From NCBI RefSeq assembly GCF_030915445.1, contig NZ_CP133264.1, positions 4,559,208 to 4,623,207 of the forward strand: a stretch of 64,000 nt of DNA. The letters run 5' to 3'. Numbering within the stretch: position 1 is the first letter of the stretch; each line of letters begins with the position of its first letter. The notes below the pieces were generated by a model. That model searched no databases. It was not told the DNA's origin and saw only the letters and a list, made by a program, of their open reading frames with translations. Of this stretch, positions 1 through 9,529 are shown in pieces. The DNA comes from Clostridium sp. OS1-26. GTDB lineage: Bacteria > Bacillota > Clostridia > Clostridiales > Clostridiaceae. Position numbers and translations under genes: made by a program.

Positions 1-2376
1 GTCATCAATTACTATTTTTTCATTTATAGAACTTCCATCTTCACTTATATTAAATAAAGATATAACATTTTTCTTAAAGGAGTATTCAATAAGATTATTT
101 ACCAATATCTTATCTTCTTCTCTTTCATTTAAAATCTTGTATAAATAATTTATAGTATACATAGCCTTTTCGATATTTCTTCCCTTAGATATATTTTTAT
201 CTATACATCTATTTAAAGCTAGTATTGTCATTTTTGCAATTACACTACTTACATTAACGTTCATATCCATATAACTGTTGGTTAAGAACTCTATTGATTT
301 ATTTAACTGATTGAAGTAAATATCTATATCTTCGTCTCCTATTGTAAAGGCAAGTAATACCATGGCAGTTGTTTCTATCTTATCTTCTGTACTACTATCT
401 TCATAATCAACAAAGGCTCCATCTGCAAACTGATTTTTTGCAATAACTCTCAAAAGCTTTTCATGTGGATATTTTCTATCAAGATATTCATTATCATTCA
501 TGATCTTATTATGATCTTCCAATAAATCTTCACGAGTCTTGTATATGAATCCAACTACATCAGTGTCCTCTATATCGAATTTTTCTAGTTCATCTGCTAA
601 TGTACTTTCATTAACCTTTAAAGGAATAATATTTCTTAACTCTATACCAAGTACAGGCTCATCTCTGAGTTCCATGAAAATAAAAGTGGTTTCTTGGCTT
701 AAGAGTCCATTGTTTTTAGACAACTCTACTACTTTTTTTCTCATGGCTTCTTTTCTTTCACCACGTTCTACTTTCATGTTAAACTCAATGGACTTTATTC
801 TCTTTCTAGCCCATACTTTTTTAAGCAAGGCAGCATTCTCTTCTGTATTAAAATTATCTAAGTTTATCTTTTGAATATAATCTTTATTTCCAACTTTTCC
901 TTTAATAGTTACTTCTCCACCTACTTCTCCTATTACATTAGCAAAAATTGAAAAAGGTTCTCTATCATACATATATTCTATGGTTCTAGGATAAGTAGAG
1001 GCAATTTTTAAGCTTCCCCAATCAATTTCTATGTCGTCTACCTCTGGGTTTTGAATCCTTCTAAATTGTCTTAAGACAATATCTTCAATTCTTTTACCAT
1101 TATTTATAAATTCTGCTTTACCAAAGCTTTCATGCGCAAGTTTGTTTAAAAAGTAATTGTTTGCCGCTGAATCTATTCCAAAGCTAAATATTCTGTTATC
1201 ATCCAAATGTTCTCTTACATAAGATAATATTTCTTCTTCTTCTTCAACTTGATCATCGGTAAATATTAATATGGTGTTGTGACCGCCTTCATTTTCTAAG
1301 GCATATTTTAATCCTTCAAAAATATCTGCATCGCTTTCGATTGACAAATTATCTATCCATCTTGAAGCACTTCTTAATGTATCAGCGTTAAAGTCCGCCA
1401 TACCTTCTTCTGAGAAGTATTTTAAGCTATCACCCATAGCTACGATATCAAATTTGTCTCCTTTAGAAAGGTTACGTATGCAAAGCTGGAGAGCATCTTT
1501 AGCTTGTTCTAACTTCTCACCTTCCATTGTATCGGAAATGTCTATTAAAAATACATAATTTTCCTCAACATCTTCTTCAAAATGATCAAGTTTTGGAAGC
1601 ATTCTTATATAGACTATTCCTCTATCTTCACCCTTTTCTTTATACTCATAAATCATACCATCCGCTTCTAAATGTTCTTGTTCTTTCATGTATAGTATAA
1701 AATCTTTATCCATAGATTCATATTCTTCATTTAAAGTAATTTTAGCTATAGTATCGCCGTCTCTTTCAACATCTATTTTATGATAAGGACTATTAAAATC
1801 TAGTTTACATAAAGATTCAATTAAAATATTAGTTTTTAATTCAAAATCATTTTCTTCATATTTTTTACCTAAAAATTTATCTAGCACATTATTTTTAAAG
1901 CTATTTATTTTTGAATCTGTATTTAGATTCTTTTGTTCAAAAACTGCAGGAATAACAAGTTTATAAGTATTATCTTTATATTCTAGCTCATTTATGTATG
2001 ATAGTTTTATACTTACTGTTTCTCCAGATATAATCTTTCCTATACTTATTTTAAATTGATGCTGCTTAAATTCTTCTAAAAGGAAAGTATTATCCCCTCT
2101 TAACTTAGCATTTTCATAAATTTTAATTGATTTATCTTTCTCTTCTACCACAGCCTTTAATGTTCTGCCACCTATTTCTGCTTCAAAGCCTGAAATTATA
2201 GCTCTTTTAGGTATTGGGAAGAAATAAACCCCTTCTATATCATTTTTTCCACCGTTTTCATAAACTTGATGTATTGATACTTCTGCATATGAACCGCATA
2301 TGTTTCCGTTTATGCTTACTTTCTTTAGTATTATGCCTTCATTGTTTCCTTTGATTTCTTTTATACCATAAGCCAT
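1..2376 (-). CDS. VIT / von Willebrand factor A domain protein (3' end outside window)
   Basis: Reading leftward from the ATG at 2376 there is an open frame of 792 codons that runs off the window edge with no stop, so the C-terminus is missing. The first 130 or so residues look like a VIT (vault/inter-alpha-trypsin) domain. A von Willebrand A domain follows: a hydrophobic strand leads into D-I-S-D-T at residues 279-283, a MIDAS-like metal site (canonical DxSxS, here with Thr last). The start is preceded by a GGTGG ribosome site about 7 bases upstream. No signal peptide or membrane segment is obvious in the visible part, so a cytoplasmic protein is likely. VIT-vWA proteins are widespread in bacteria and generally uncharacterised; a role in metal-dependent protein interaction is inference only. 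Family assignment is good, function is unknown. Confidence 0.75.
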   Translation of the reverse strand, partial: MAYGIKEIKGNNEGIILKKVSINGNICGSYAEVSIHQVYENGGKNDIEGVYFFPIPKRAIISGFEAEIGGRTLKAVVEEKDKSIKIYENAKLRGDNTFLLEEFKQHQFKISIGKIISGETVSIKLSYINELEYKDNTYKLVIPAVFEQKNLNTDSKINSFKNNVLDKFLGKKYEENDFELKTNILIESLCKLDFNSPYHKIDVERDGDTIAKITLNEEYESMDKDFILYMKEQEHLEADGMIYEYKEKGEDRGIVYIRMLPKLDHFEEDVEENYVFLIDISDTMEGEKLEQAKDALQLCIRNLSKGDKFDIVAMGDSLKYFSEEGMADFNADTLRSASRWIDNLSIESDADIFEGLKYALENEGGHNTILIFTDDQVEEEEEILSYVREHLDDNRIFSFGIDSAANNYFLNKLAHESFGKAEFINNGKRIEDIVLRQFRRIQNPEVDDIEIDWGSLKIASTYPRTIEYMYDREPFSIFANVIGEVGGEVTIKGKVGNKDYIQKINLDNFNTEENAALLKKVWARKRIKSIEFNMKVERGERKEAMRKKVVELSKNNGLLSQETTFIFMELRDEPVLGIELRNIIPLKVNESTLADELEKFDIEDTDVVGFIYKTREDLLEDHNKIMNDNEYLDRKYPHEKLLRVIAKNQFADGAFVDYEDSSTEDKIETTAMVLLAFTIGDEDIDIYFNQLNKSIEFLTNSYMDMNVNVSSVIAKMTILALNRCIDKNISKGRNIEKAMYTINYLYKILNEREEDKILVNNLIEYSFKKNVISLFNISEDGSSINEKIVIDD

Positions 2377-2502
2377 TTTTAAAACCACCTTTATATTACT
2401 TTAAAAAATCACACTCAATTTTATGATTTCCATAATAAAACATATTATACATAGTAATTCCAGCTAAGTTTAAAGATAATTATATTTAAAGTTATTATAA
2501 TA

Positions 2503-2931
2503 TTATCTCGCAAAATCTATTCCATTCTTTAAGTTTTCAAAATAATCTCTTACTTTTAAGTCCTGGGCAAGTATATGCCCTTCTATCCAAACATAGACAA
2601 AATCCAGTAAGTTAATTATAGCTTTTTGTTGATCATCATCTACATGGTTTAAATTTATATTTTCAATTTTTTCAATAAAGTCTTCATGTATTTTTTTATG
2701 ATTATCAAAATCAGGATACTCATATAGTCTCATAATTTTTTCTTCATCTGCAAAATGATAAACTGTATATTCCTTAAGTTCATCTATAAGATCCAGTATC
2801 CTATCATAATAATCCACATATCGTTTGTGCAGAGCTAAATCATAAATAGACTGTCCAATTTCAAAAAGTTTTTTATGTTCGTCATCAATTATTTGTATAT
2901 TGCAGCTATATTTTTTCTTCCATTCGAACAC
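2503..2931 (-). CDS. bacteriohemerythrin
   Basis: A 142-residue protein with the full hemerythrin diiron ligand set in the expected spacing: H19, H59, E63, H78, H82, H119 and D124 (motifs HxxxE, HxxxH and HxxxxD). The fold is a four-helix bundle with a non-haem diiron centre that binds O2 reversibly. In anaerobes such proteins are thought to scavenge or sense oxygen or store it for detoxification. It is a stand-alone single-domain protein, not fused to a methyl-accepting domain. The neighbouring divergent gene encodes a peroxiredoxin, which fits an oxidative-stress pairing, but each gene has its own upstream region. No truncation is seen; length matches the family. Confidence 0.92.
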   Translation of the reverse strand: MFEWKKKYSCNIQIIDDEHKKLFEIGQSIYDLALHKRYVDYYDRILDLIDELKEYTVYHFADEEKIMRLYEYPDFDNHKKIHEDFIEKIENINLNHVDDDQQKAIINLLDFVYVWIEGHILAQDLKVRDYFENLKNGIDFAR

Positions 2932-3167
2932 ATCTTCACTCTCCTTCTTCTCTAATTGTCTTCAAGTTAATAGGTACTAATTCCTTTTCTTAATAATAGC
3001 ATATATTACCTATTTTTATAATATGCATAATTACTTTTTTTAATTTTTAATAGATAATTTTACTATTTAATCGTTATTATAAGTAGAGTATTTTCCTATA
3101 TATGTTGAATATTAATAATAATTATTATATAATATTCTTAATTATTATATTTTACGAGGTGAATATT

Positions 3168-3626
3168 ATGAATATAGAAGAAGGAATAAAAGCTCCAGAT
3201 TTCACTTTACCAGGTTCTGATAAAAAAGAACATAAGTTAAGTGATTATTTAGGGAAAAATGTAGTATTATATTTCTACCCTAAGGATAATACTGCAGGAT
3301 GTACAAAACAAGCTTGTGCATTTAGAGATAACTTTGTAACTATAAGCAATTTAAATTCAGTAGTCATAGGCATTAGCAGAGATTCTTTAAATTCTCATGA
3401 TAAATTTATTGAAAAGATAAATATTCCATACGTATTGCTTTCTGACTCCAATGAAGATGTATGTAAATTATATGAGGTTTTAAAAGAAAAGAATATGTAT
3501 GGTAAAAAAAGTATTGGAATTGAAAGAAGTACTTTTATCATTGACAAAGATGGATTTATTAAAAAGATATTCAGGAAAGTAAAGGTAGATGGACATATTG
3601 AGAAAGTATTAGAACAACTAAAATAA
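3168..3626 (+). CDS. bcp: thiol peroxidase, Bcp/PrxQ-type peroxiredoxin
   Basis: Using the ATG at 3168 (GAGGTG ribosome site 7 bases upstream) the protein is 152 residues, the usual Bcp length; an upstream in-frame ATG at 3102 would add a hydrophobic AT-coded tail and lacks a ribosome site. It reduces H2O2 and organic hydroperoxides using thioredoxin. The signature DNTAGCTKQAC gives a peroxidatic Cys45 and resolving Cys50 five residues later, the atypical 2-Cys arrangement of this family. The thioredoxin-like fold core (LYFYPKD) precedes it. It is transcribed alone and ends at a hairpin terminator shared with the convergent sbcC. It is divergent from the hemerythrin gene. Cytoplasmic; no oddities. 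Confidence 0.93.
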   Translation: MNIEEGIKAPDFTLPGSDKKEHKLSDYLGKNVVLYFYPKDNTAGCTKQACAFRDNFVTISNLNSVVIGISRDSLNSHDKFIEKINIPYVLLSDSNEDVCKLYEVLKEKNMYGKKSIGIERSTFIIDKDGFIKKIFRKVKVDGHIEKVLEQLK

Positions 3627-3639
3627 AAACATTATATTT

Positions 3640-3682
3640 AAAATTAGAGCAAGTAATCTTTATTAGACCACTTGCCCTGATT
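3640..3682. terminator. bidirectional terminator between bcp and sbcC
   Basis: An imperfect inverted repeat (AGAGCAAGT / ACTTGCCCT) separates the convergent bcp and sbcC stop codons. It is followed by GATTTT on the plus strand and by a T-rich stretch on the minus strand. It is the only structure in the 56-base gap. Confidence 0.6.
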
Positions 3683-6600
3683 TTATCTAACATTAAACTT
3701 TGTAGTACTTCCCTCTGCACTAGGTATTATTTCTAGCCTAGAATCAATTCTTTCTTTAAGTTCAGGTACGTGAGAAATTATTCCTACAAGTCTTCCGTAA
3801 TTTTGAAGATCTATTAAACACTGTATAGCATTGTCGAGAGATTCAGGATCTAGAGTTCCAAAGCCCTCATCAATAAAGATTGTATCAATACTTATACCGC
3901 CAGCATAACACTGAACTACATCTGCAAGACCTAGAGCCAGTGCAAGTGAAGCTTTAAAGCTTTCACCACCAGATAGTGTCTTTACATGGCGATATTTACC
4001 TGTATAATTATCAAAAACTTGAAGTTCCAATCCACTCTGAGTAAGTCCCTTCCCCTTTTCTTTTATTCTATCAAGTTCATATCTATATTCAGTCATTTTA
4101 CCAAGTCTTAAATTTGCTTTTTCAATTATTTCATCAAAAAATGCTGCTAGAACATATCTTTCAAAAGTCATTCTTTCAATATTGTTACCTTTTGCTACTT
4201 CCGCTAAATCCCCAATTATACTGTACTCTTTTTCTTTTTCCTTAATCTGTTCACTCAATTCATTAATTCTAAGTAGAGAACTTTTATTTCTCATTATTTT
4301 AGCGTGAAGCTCTGTTTTTTCTTTTTCTAATACTTCCATCTGATCCTTTATATTTTTGTCTTTTTCTAGAAGTGTACTTATATCTATAATACTTAAACCT
4401 TCTAAATCTTTTAAGGATTTTTCATATCTATCCTTTACAGATCTTAATTGCTCATTAAACTCATTTATTTTTTTATTTAAATTCTCAACTTCTTCCTCAT
4501 TTAGTTTTGAAGTTTTATAATCTTCTAAGTTTTTGAAACCAGATTTCATAATCTCTTCATTTAGCTTGCTTTCAGCTTCCTTCAGCGAAGCTTCAGCTTC
4601 ATTAAGTGATTTAATTAGCCCTTCATTTTCTGTTAAAAGCTTTTCGTGCTGTAACTTGCATTCATTATACAAATTCTGCGCATCTTTTAGGGCTTTACAC
4701 ATAATTTCATAACGAGATTCTGAGTCCTCAATAACCTTTTTTAACGCTCTTTCAGAACGAAGATTTTCTGGAATCTCAACTGTAAGTTGATTTAATATCC
4801 CTTTTTTTCTCTCAACTTCGGATAACTTTTGGGTATACTCATCATTTAATTTTTCTAATTTCTTTTCTTCAGCTTGAAGCAAAGTTTTCTTTTCATTTAG
4901 GCTTTTTAAAATAACCTCTTCTTGATTTTTTTCTTTATCAAGTTTTTTTACTTCTATGTATAGTTTTTCTTTAAGACTCTCAAATTCTAGCAATTTATTA
5001 TTTATAAAATCTGTTAAATCATCTTTCGATAATTCTAGTATATTTTCTTCTATTAGAAGATTAAGCTCATCTTTTAACCTGTTAATAATATTTAAAAGTG
5101 ACCTTCCATTAACGTCAGTTTCTCTAAAGCATGCATCACTTTTGTCAAGTTTCTTTTTTGCTTCCTCTAAAAGTTTCTTATATTCCTTAAGCTCATCTTC
5201 TGTTGGGACATCATGTTCAAGCTTTGCAAGTTTCGGATGATGTGTAGACCCACAAACTGGGCAAGGATCTCCAGTATTCAGTCCTAGAGCTAACACCCCG
5301 GCCTGACCATCTCTAAATATCTGTTCCATATCTCTAAATTTCTTTTCATATTCTTCATATAGTTTTTTGTCTTCATTGACTTCTTTCTTGTATTTTAAGT
5401 ATTCATTTCTAAAGGAAATAAGTTTCTTATTTTCAGAATGTAAATCAGATATTTTGTTATATACTTGGTTAGTTTTTTCAAGTTCAGCATTAAGTTTGAT
5501 ATAATCTGAAGATGCCTTTCTAACAACTTCTAATTTGTTAGAAAGGAGTTCTATATCTTTTTTAATTTTTTCAACTAATTGCTTTTTTTCATTCTTTTTA
5601 TTATTAACATCCTTTAACTGTAGTTCTATTAAATTTAAGAATGCATTTTCATCTTCAAATGTTTTAACTTTTTCTCTATATCCTTTTAACATAGAAGTAT
5701 ATTCTAAAAGCTTTATTTTTTCTTCTTCTTTGGAATTTTCGACTTTTAGAGCTTCTTCAGCTTTACTCAAAGCTTGACTAGCAATTTCTATTGAGCTTTG
5801 ATTAAGTTCTAATTCTCTTTTTTTAATTGCTAAATCTTTATGTCTTTCTATATAGTTTCCTTCCACTGCGTCTATTTGTGCAGCTTTTCTAGCTTTTATA
5901 AGCCTTTCTTTTTCTAAGTCCATTATGGGTTGTTGGCTTTCTAATTTGTCTTTTATTTTTTCAAGCTCTTCTTTTTCTTCGAATTTTTTATTATTCTCTT
6001 TTGCCTCAAAAATTTTCTTTTGGTTTTTCTCTAGCTCATTCAAACTTTCTTTTGCTGACTTTTCTAAAGCCGACCTTTTCTCAATATCTTCTTCAATAAA
6101 ACTTTCTAAAGAAGCAACAATTTCAGTTATATTTCTATTTTCATTTTGTATCAATTCCATAAGTAAAGTGTTATTGTCAAACTGTATAGTACTTATATTT
6201 TCATTTTGTTTATTATTTAAATCCTTAATTATGTTTTTAATTTCTCTAGCTCTATCATTCAACTTTATTTCAACTAATTTATAGGCTTCCGTTCCAAATA
6301 TTTTCTGAAGTATTTTTTCTCTGTCTTTACTTTCTGATACTAAAAGCTTTCTAAATTCACCTTGAGGTATCATCATAATCTGCTTAAATTGAGCATAGTT
6401 AATCCCCATAATCTCATTTATTTTGTCATTTACATTGCTTACACCAGATATAACCTTTACCTGTTCATCTGAATATATTATTTTCATTTCAGCGTCAGTT
6501 TTCTGCTCTGTAGTTCCTTCACCTCTTGATTTTCTCTTTTCCTGCTTTGGCATTCTCTTTATATAATACTTATTTCCTTTAAGTTCAAATTCTAATTCTA

Positions 6601-6853
6601 CAGAAGTTAAAGTATCAACATCTGCAAATTGACTTCTTAAGCTTTCACCATCTCTATCTTCACCACTGGCTTCACCATAGATTGCATAGCTTATACCATC
6701 AAATATTGTGGTTTTACCAGCACCGGTAGGTCCAGTAATCAAAAAAATGTTTTTATCATTTAATATTGTAAAGTCTATTTCTTCATTTTTGGCATAGGGT
6801 CCAAAAGCAGTCATTGTCAACTTCAAAGGTCTCAAATTATTCGCCCCTTTCAC
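3683..6853 (-). CDS. sbcC: exonuclease subunit SbcC (Rad50-like ATPase)
   Basis: A 1056-residue SMC-like ATPase that works with SbcD to cleave hairpins and process DNA double-strand breaks. The N-terminal Walker A is GPTGAGKTTIFD near residue 40. Long charged coiled coils flank a zinc hook CPVCGSTHHP near residue 530. The C-terminal half carries the ABC signature LSGGESFKASLAL and Walker B DTIFIDEGFGTLD with a following D-loop. Length and domain order are typical. The start overlaps the end of sbcD by 17 bases, so the two are translationally coupled in one operon with the small ORF upstream of sbcD. No frameshift is visible despite the many A-runs. Confidence 0.97.
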   Translation of the reverse strand: MKGANNLRPLKLTMTAFGPYAKNEEIDFTILNDKNIFLITGPTGAGKTTIFDGISYAIYGEASGEDRDGESLRSQFADVDTLTSVELEFELKGNKYYIKRMPKQEKRKSRGEGTTEQKTDAEMKIIYSDEQVKVISGVSNVNDKINEIMGINYAQFKQIMMIPQGEFRKLLVSESKDREKILQKIFGTEAYKLVEIKLNDRAREIKNIIKDLNNKQNENISTIQFDNNTLLMELIQNENRNITEIVASLESFIEEDIEKRSALEKSAKESLNELEKNQKKIFEAKENNKKFEEKEELEKIKDKLESQQPIMDLEKERLIKARKAAQIDAVEGNYIERHKDLAIKKRELELNQSSIEIASQALSKAEEALKVENSKEEEKIKLLEYTSMLKGYREKVKTFEDENAFLNLIELQLKDVNNKKNEKKQLVEKIKKDIELLSNKLEVVRKASSDYIKLNAELEKTNQVYNKISDLHSENKKLISFRNEYLKYKKEVNEDKKLYEEYEKKFRDMEQIFRDGQAGVLALGLNTGDPCPVCGSTHHPKLAKLEHDVPTEDELKEYKKLLEEAKKKLDKSDACFRETDVNGRSLLNIINRLKDELNLLIEENILELSKDDLTDFINNKLLEFESLKEKLYIEVKKLDKEKNQEEVILKSLNEKKTLLQAEEKKLEKLNDEYTQKLSEVERKKGILNQLTVEIPENLRSERALKKVIEDSESRYEIMCKALKDAQNLYNECKLQHEKLLTENEGLIKSLNEAEASLKEAESKLNEEIMKSGFKNLEDYKTSKLNEEEVENLNKKINEFNEQLRSVKDRYEKSLKDLEGLSIIDISTLLEKDKNIKDQMEVLEKEKTELHAKIMRNKSSLLRINELSEQIKEKEKEYSIIGDLAEVAKGNNIERMTFERYVLAAFFDEIIEKANLRLGKMTEYRYELDRIKEKGKGLTQSGLELQVFDNYTGKYRHVKTLSGGESFKASLALALGLADVVQCYAGGISIDTIFIDEGFGTLDPESLDNAIQCLIDLQNYGRLVGIISHVPELKERIDSRLEIIPSAEGSTTKFNVR

Positions 6854-7994
6854 CTTTTTGTACTTCTTTTAACACCTTAGCTATTACTTTGGCTTTATCT
6901 TCGTCAAATTCTTTTCTAGTAATCCCAGTATAAAACTCTTGAAAAAGTTCAAACATATCTCTTTTGCTTCGGTGTTCTGCTGAAAATTGCTCTACAGCTT
7001 CCGGATTCTTATTAAAAGAATTTCGAGTAAGCTTCAAAACATTAGGGTACACTGTTCTAATTTTACTCATAGGTTCAATAAGCTCACCATCATCCGTTAA
7101 ATCAACTTGAATATAATCTTGAACATTTGTATTTTTGTACACTTCTGGTTTTAACAACTCTTCCAAGTTTCCTCGTATTATCCTCATATCTCTAATTGGA
7201 GTAAGTTTTCGTAAGTTTATTTTAACATTTCCTTCATCATCTATATCTACTATAGTTATAGATTTATTATGGCGTACTTCTGAGAAAGAATATTTCATAA
7301 GAGATCCAGAGTACCTTATACTATCACTTCCAACTTTCTGTGGTCCATGAAGATGGCCAAGTGCTGTATAATTAAACTCTTTAAAATGTTCTAAATGTAT
7401 ATAGTCTGTCCCTCCTATAGAAAGAGGTCTTTCTGAATCACTTGTTTCACCGCCAATTACGAATCCATGAGCTACAAGTACATTTCTTTCTTTTTTATTC
7501 ATATTTTCTTTTATAGAATTCACTATTACTTTCATTGCATCATCATGAGTATGAATGTTCTCGTCCTCAAATAAATCACGAACTATTACAGGATCTGCAT
7601 ATGGAACCAAATAAAAGTTAACAGGTCCTACCTCATCATGAATAGATACCTTTTGTATATTCTTTTTAAGTCTTCCTTCAATGTATAGACCTTTATTCAT
7701 TAATATTCTACTAGCAAAACCAACTCTATCAGGACTATCATGATTTCCCGCTATAGCCATTATAGGTACTTTTAAATCTATTAATATTCTAGAAAACATT
7801 TGATCTAAGAGTTCTACTGCTTCCACAGGAGGAACTGACCTGTCATACAAATCTCCAGCAATAACAATAACATGCGGTTTTTCTTCCTCTATAACCTTTA
7901 TAAATTCATTTAAAATGTAGCGTTGATCCTCTGTCATATGAACTTGATGCACTATTTTTCCAATGTGCCAGTCTCCTGTATGAATTATCTTCAT
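6837..7994 (-). CDS. sbcD: exonuclease subunit SbcD (Mre11-like)
   Basis: A 385-residue calcineurin-like metallophosphoesterase, the nuclease partner of SbcC. The five phosphoesterase motifs are present in order: GDWHIGK (residues 6-12), AGDLYDR, GNHDSPDR, the AHGF histidine and GHLHGPQ. These supply the two-metal site. The C-terminal third is the capping and SbcC-binding region. A GGGAGGG ribosome site precedes the ATG. It lies between a 50-residue ORF 21 bases upstream and sbcC, which it overlaps. Function is firmly supported by motifs and by the partner gene. Confidence 0.97.
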   Translation of the reverse strand: MKIIHTGDWHIGKIVHQVHMTEDQRYILNEFIKVIEEEKPHVIVIAGDLYDRSVPPVEAVELLDQMFSRILIDLKVPIMAIAGNHDSPDRVGFASRILMNKGLYIEGRLKKNIQKVSIHDEVGPVNFYLVPYADPVIVRDLFEDENIHTHDDAMKVIVNSIKENMNKKERNVLVAHGFVIGGETSDSERPLSIGGTDYIHLEHFKEFNYTALGHLHGPQKVGSDSIRYSGSLMKYSFSEVRHNKSITIVDIDDEGNVKINLRKLTPIRDMRIIRGNLEELLKPEVYKNTNVQDYIQVDLTDDGELIEPMSKIRTVYPNVLKLTRNSFNKNPEAVEQFSAEHRSKRDMFELFQEFYTGITRKEFDEDKAKVIAKVLKEVQKGERGE

Positions 7995-8015
7995 GTAAGC
8001 ACCCTCCCAAGTAAA

Positions 8016-8168
8016 TCACATATATGAAATTTCTAAATTGTACTTTTCAATTATTTCTTTAATGCAGCAATCTTTTAGTAACTTGTCTTCAATTTCTTTT
8101 ATTATGTCTTCTGATAATTCGGTATCATCTAATTCTATTAAAATGAACCCCTTTTTTAATATTATCAT
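8016..8168 (-). CDS. small acidic protein upstream of sbcD, unknown function
   Basis: A 50-codon frame with ATG at 8168, a good ribosome site (AAAGGAAG about 6 bases before the start) and a TGA 21 bases before sbcD. The peptide is acidic and Glu/Ile/Lys-rich, has a Cys-Cys pair at residues 34-35, and is predicted helical in its second half (DIIKEIEDKLL). It has no signal peptide or membrane segment. Position and spacing suggest it is the first gene of the sbcDC operon. I do not recognise a family. It could be a real small protein or a leader peptide; codon use resembles its neighbours. Confidence 0.5.
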   Translation of the reverse strand: MIILKKGFILIELDDTELSEDIIKEIEDKLLKDCCIKEIIEKYNLEISYM

Positions 8169-8344
8169 ATACACACTTCCTTTAATAATTTTTATTATAC
8201 TTTAGATTATAGTAAAATAAAAAGAAAAAAATTTCCTTTTAGATAATTCTATGTATCAATTTAGAAATAAGTGTATCGAATTTAAAAAATCCAATCATTA
8301 CCAAAAACATTAAGGTACTAATTAGATTCTTTTTATGATAATAT

Positions 8345-9034
8345 TTAGTTTATTTCGTATCCATCTTTTGTTTTTTTCTGATATAATCCAACCCACTCAG
8401 GTATCTTTCCTTTATTTTTAAGAAGTTCTATAGCAACATCTCCAACTACTGCCAGATCTTCTGCATTAAAGTAATATTCTGTATTTTTATCAAATAATAT
8501 ATTTGCATCAGCCGGCAATTCATCATCCCCCTGCCAAACAATAAATGTAATATACACATTATTTATAAACTCAAATTTACAACACAAATCTCCTCTGTCT
8601 AATATTTGTGCACCTATAGCTTTAGAACCTTCTATAAAAATTTCCTGTTTATCTGAAAAAACTCTAGCCAGCTTGAGTATAGTCCTATTATAAAAATTTT
8701 TATAATAAACTAATCCACCCGGTATTTCTTTATATGTTATATCCTTATTAAAAGGAGGAACTGCCCTGGAATTTATAAGATATCTTAATATTAAGATTTT
8801 TATCGCATAGGCTTTAATTTCCTCTCCACTCTCACTATCATATAGCTTCCCTGAAGGATGATTCACAATATAATTCTTCCCCATGATTTTAATTTTAAAA
8901 CACCTTTTTTCTCTGTCATAGGGAATAGTAGATTGATTTGAAATATCTACTGGATCTGCCTTAGAAAATATGTTTTGTATGTATTCGTAAGGAACTCCTC
9001 CCTGTCTATCATCTTTTAAATCTTTATTTAACAT
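8345..9034 (-). CDS. DUF3786 domain protein
   Basis: A 229-residue soluble protein matching the DUF3786 pattern: an N-terminal PYEYIQ start, a central IPGG element, and a C-terminal block with a Trp-Gln-Gly-Asp-Asp-Glu, ANILFD and EDLAVVGD sequence. DUF3786 proteins are common in anaerobes, often near corrinoid or acetyl-CoA genes, but their biochemical role is not established. There is one Cys pair (CC, residues about 150-151), not an obvious Fe-S motif. It stands alone between the sbcDC operon and the DUF4363 gene, with a GGGG-containing ribosome site upstream. Family call is from memory of the conserved C-terminal block. Confidence 0.7.
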   Translation of the reverse strand: MLNKDLKDDRQGGVPYEYIQNIFSKADPVDISNQSTIPYDREKRCFKIKIMGKNYIVNHPSGKLYDSESGEEIKAYAIKILILRYLINSRAVPPFNKDITYKEIPGGLVYYKNFYNRTILKLARVFSDKQEIFIEGSKAIGAQILDRGDLCCKFEFINNVYITFIVWQGDDELPADANILFDKNTEYYFNAEDLAVVGDVAIELLKNKGKIPEWVGLYQKKTKDGYEIN

Positions 9035-9147
9035 TAATTAATCCCCCTTAATGCAAAAATATATAGTATTAAACCCATTATAGAAATTATACTATAAAAA
9101 AGGAAAGATTTGATAGCTAAAGTTATTATAAATTGATGATTTCCTTA

Positions 9148-9513
9148 CTACTTTCCTAACTCTCGCCAGTTCTCGTATATTTCTCCTAATTCCGCCAAAG
9201 CTCCGGCTTGATCTTTTCCCATAATAATTCCACGGAGTCTTGCCAAATTAATATTAATATTATAAATTTCGTCTCTTTCAACACTAAACTGAATTCTTGG
9301 TACTATTTTCCCCCATGCAGTCACTAGCTTTTGTCTATCTTCCTCAGCACGATTCCAGTTTTCTTCTTTTACGTCTTCTACAATTATTGAAATATACTTT
9401 GATACATCTTCTCCTTCTCTCATAGGCTTTTTAAGAATTTGCCCTGTTGTCATGATTAGCACAAAGAAACCTAAGATAACAATTGGTATACCATATGCAA
9501 TTATTTTTTTCAT
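9148..9513 (-). CDS. DUF4363 family membrane-anchored protein
   Basis: With the ATG at 9513, which has a perfect AGGAGG six bases upstream, the protein is 121 residues; a longer in-frame start inside the preceding gene is not supported by a ribosome site. Residues 5-24 form one transmembrane helix, followed by an extracytoplasmic or lumenal helical domain (about 90 residues) rich in Trp, Glu and Arg. This fits DUF4363, a small family that accompanies DUF421/YetF proteins in spore-forming clostridia. It lies 17 bases after the DUF421 gene, in the same operon. Role in the spore membrane is inferred from neighbours only. Confidence 0.7.
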   Translation of the reverse strand: MKKIIAYGIPIVILGFFVLIMTTGQILKKPMREGEDVSKYISIIVEDVKEENWNRAEEDRQKLVTAWGKIVPRIQFSVERDEIYNININLARLRGIIMGKDQAGALAELGEIYENWRELGK

Positions 9514-9529
9514 AAATACACCTCCTATC

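Noticed and set aside
539-874. Plus-strand frames inside sbcC, the vWA gene and other genes
   Set aside because: They are low-complexity Ser/Phe/Leu shadows of the A-rich minus-strand coding sequence, with no ribosome sites.
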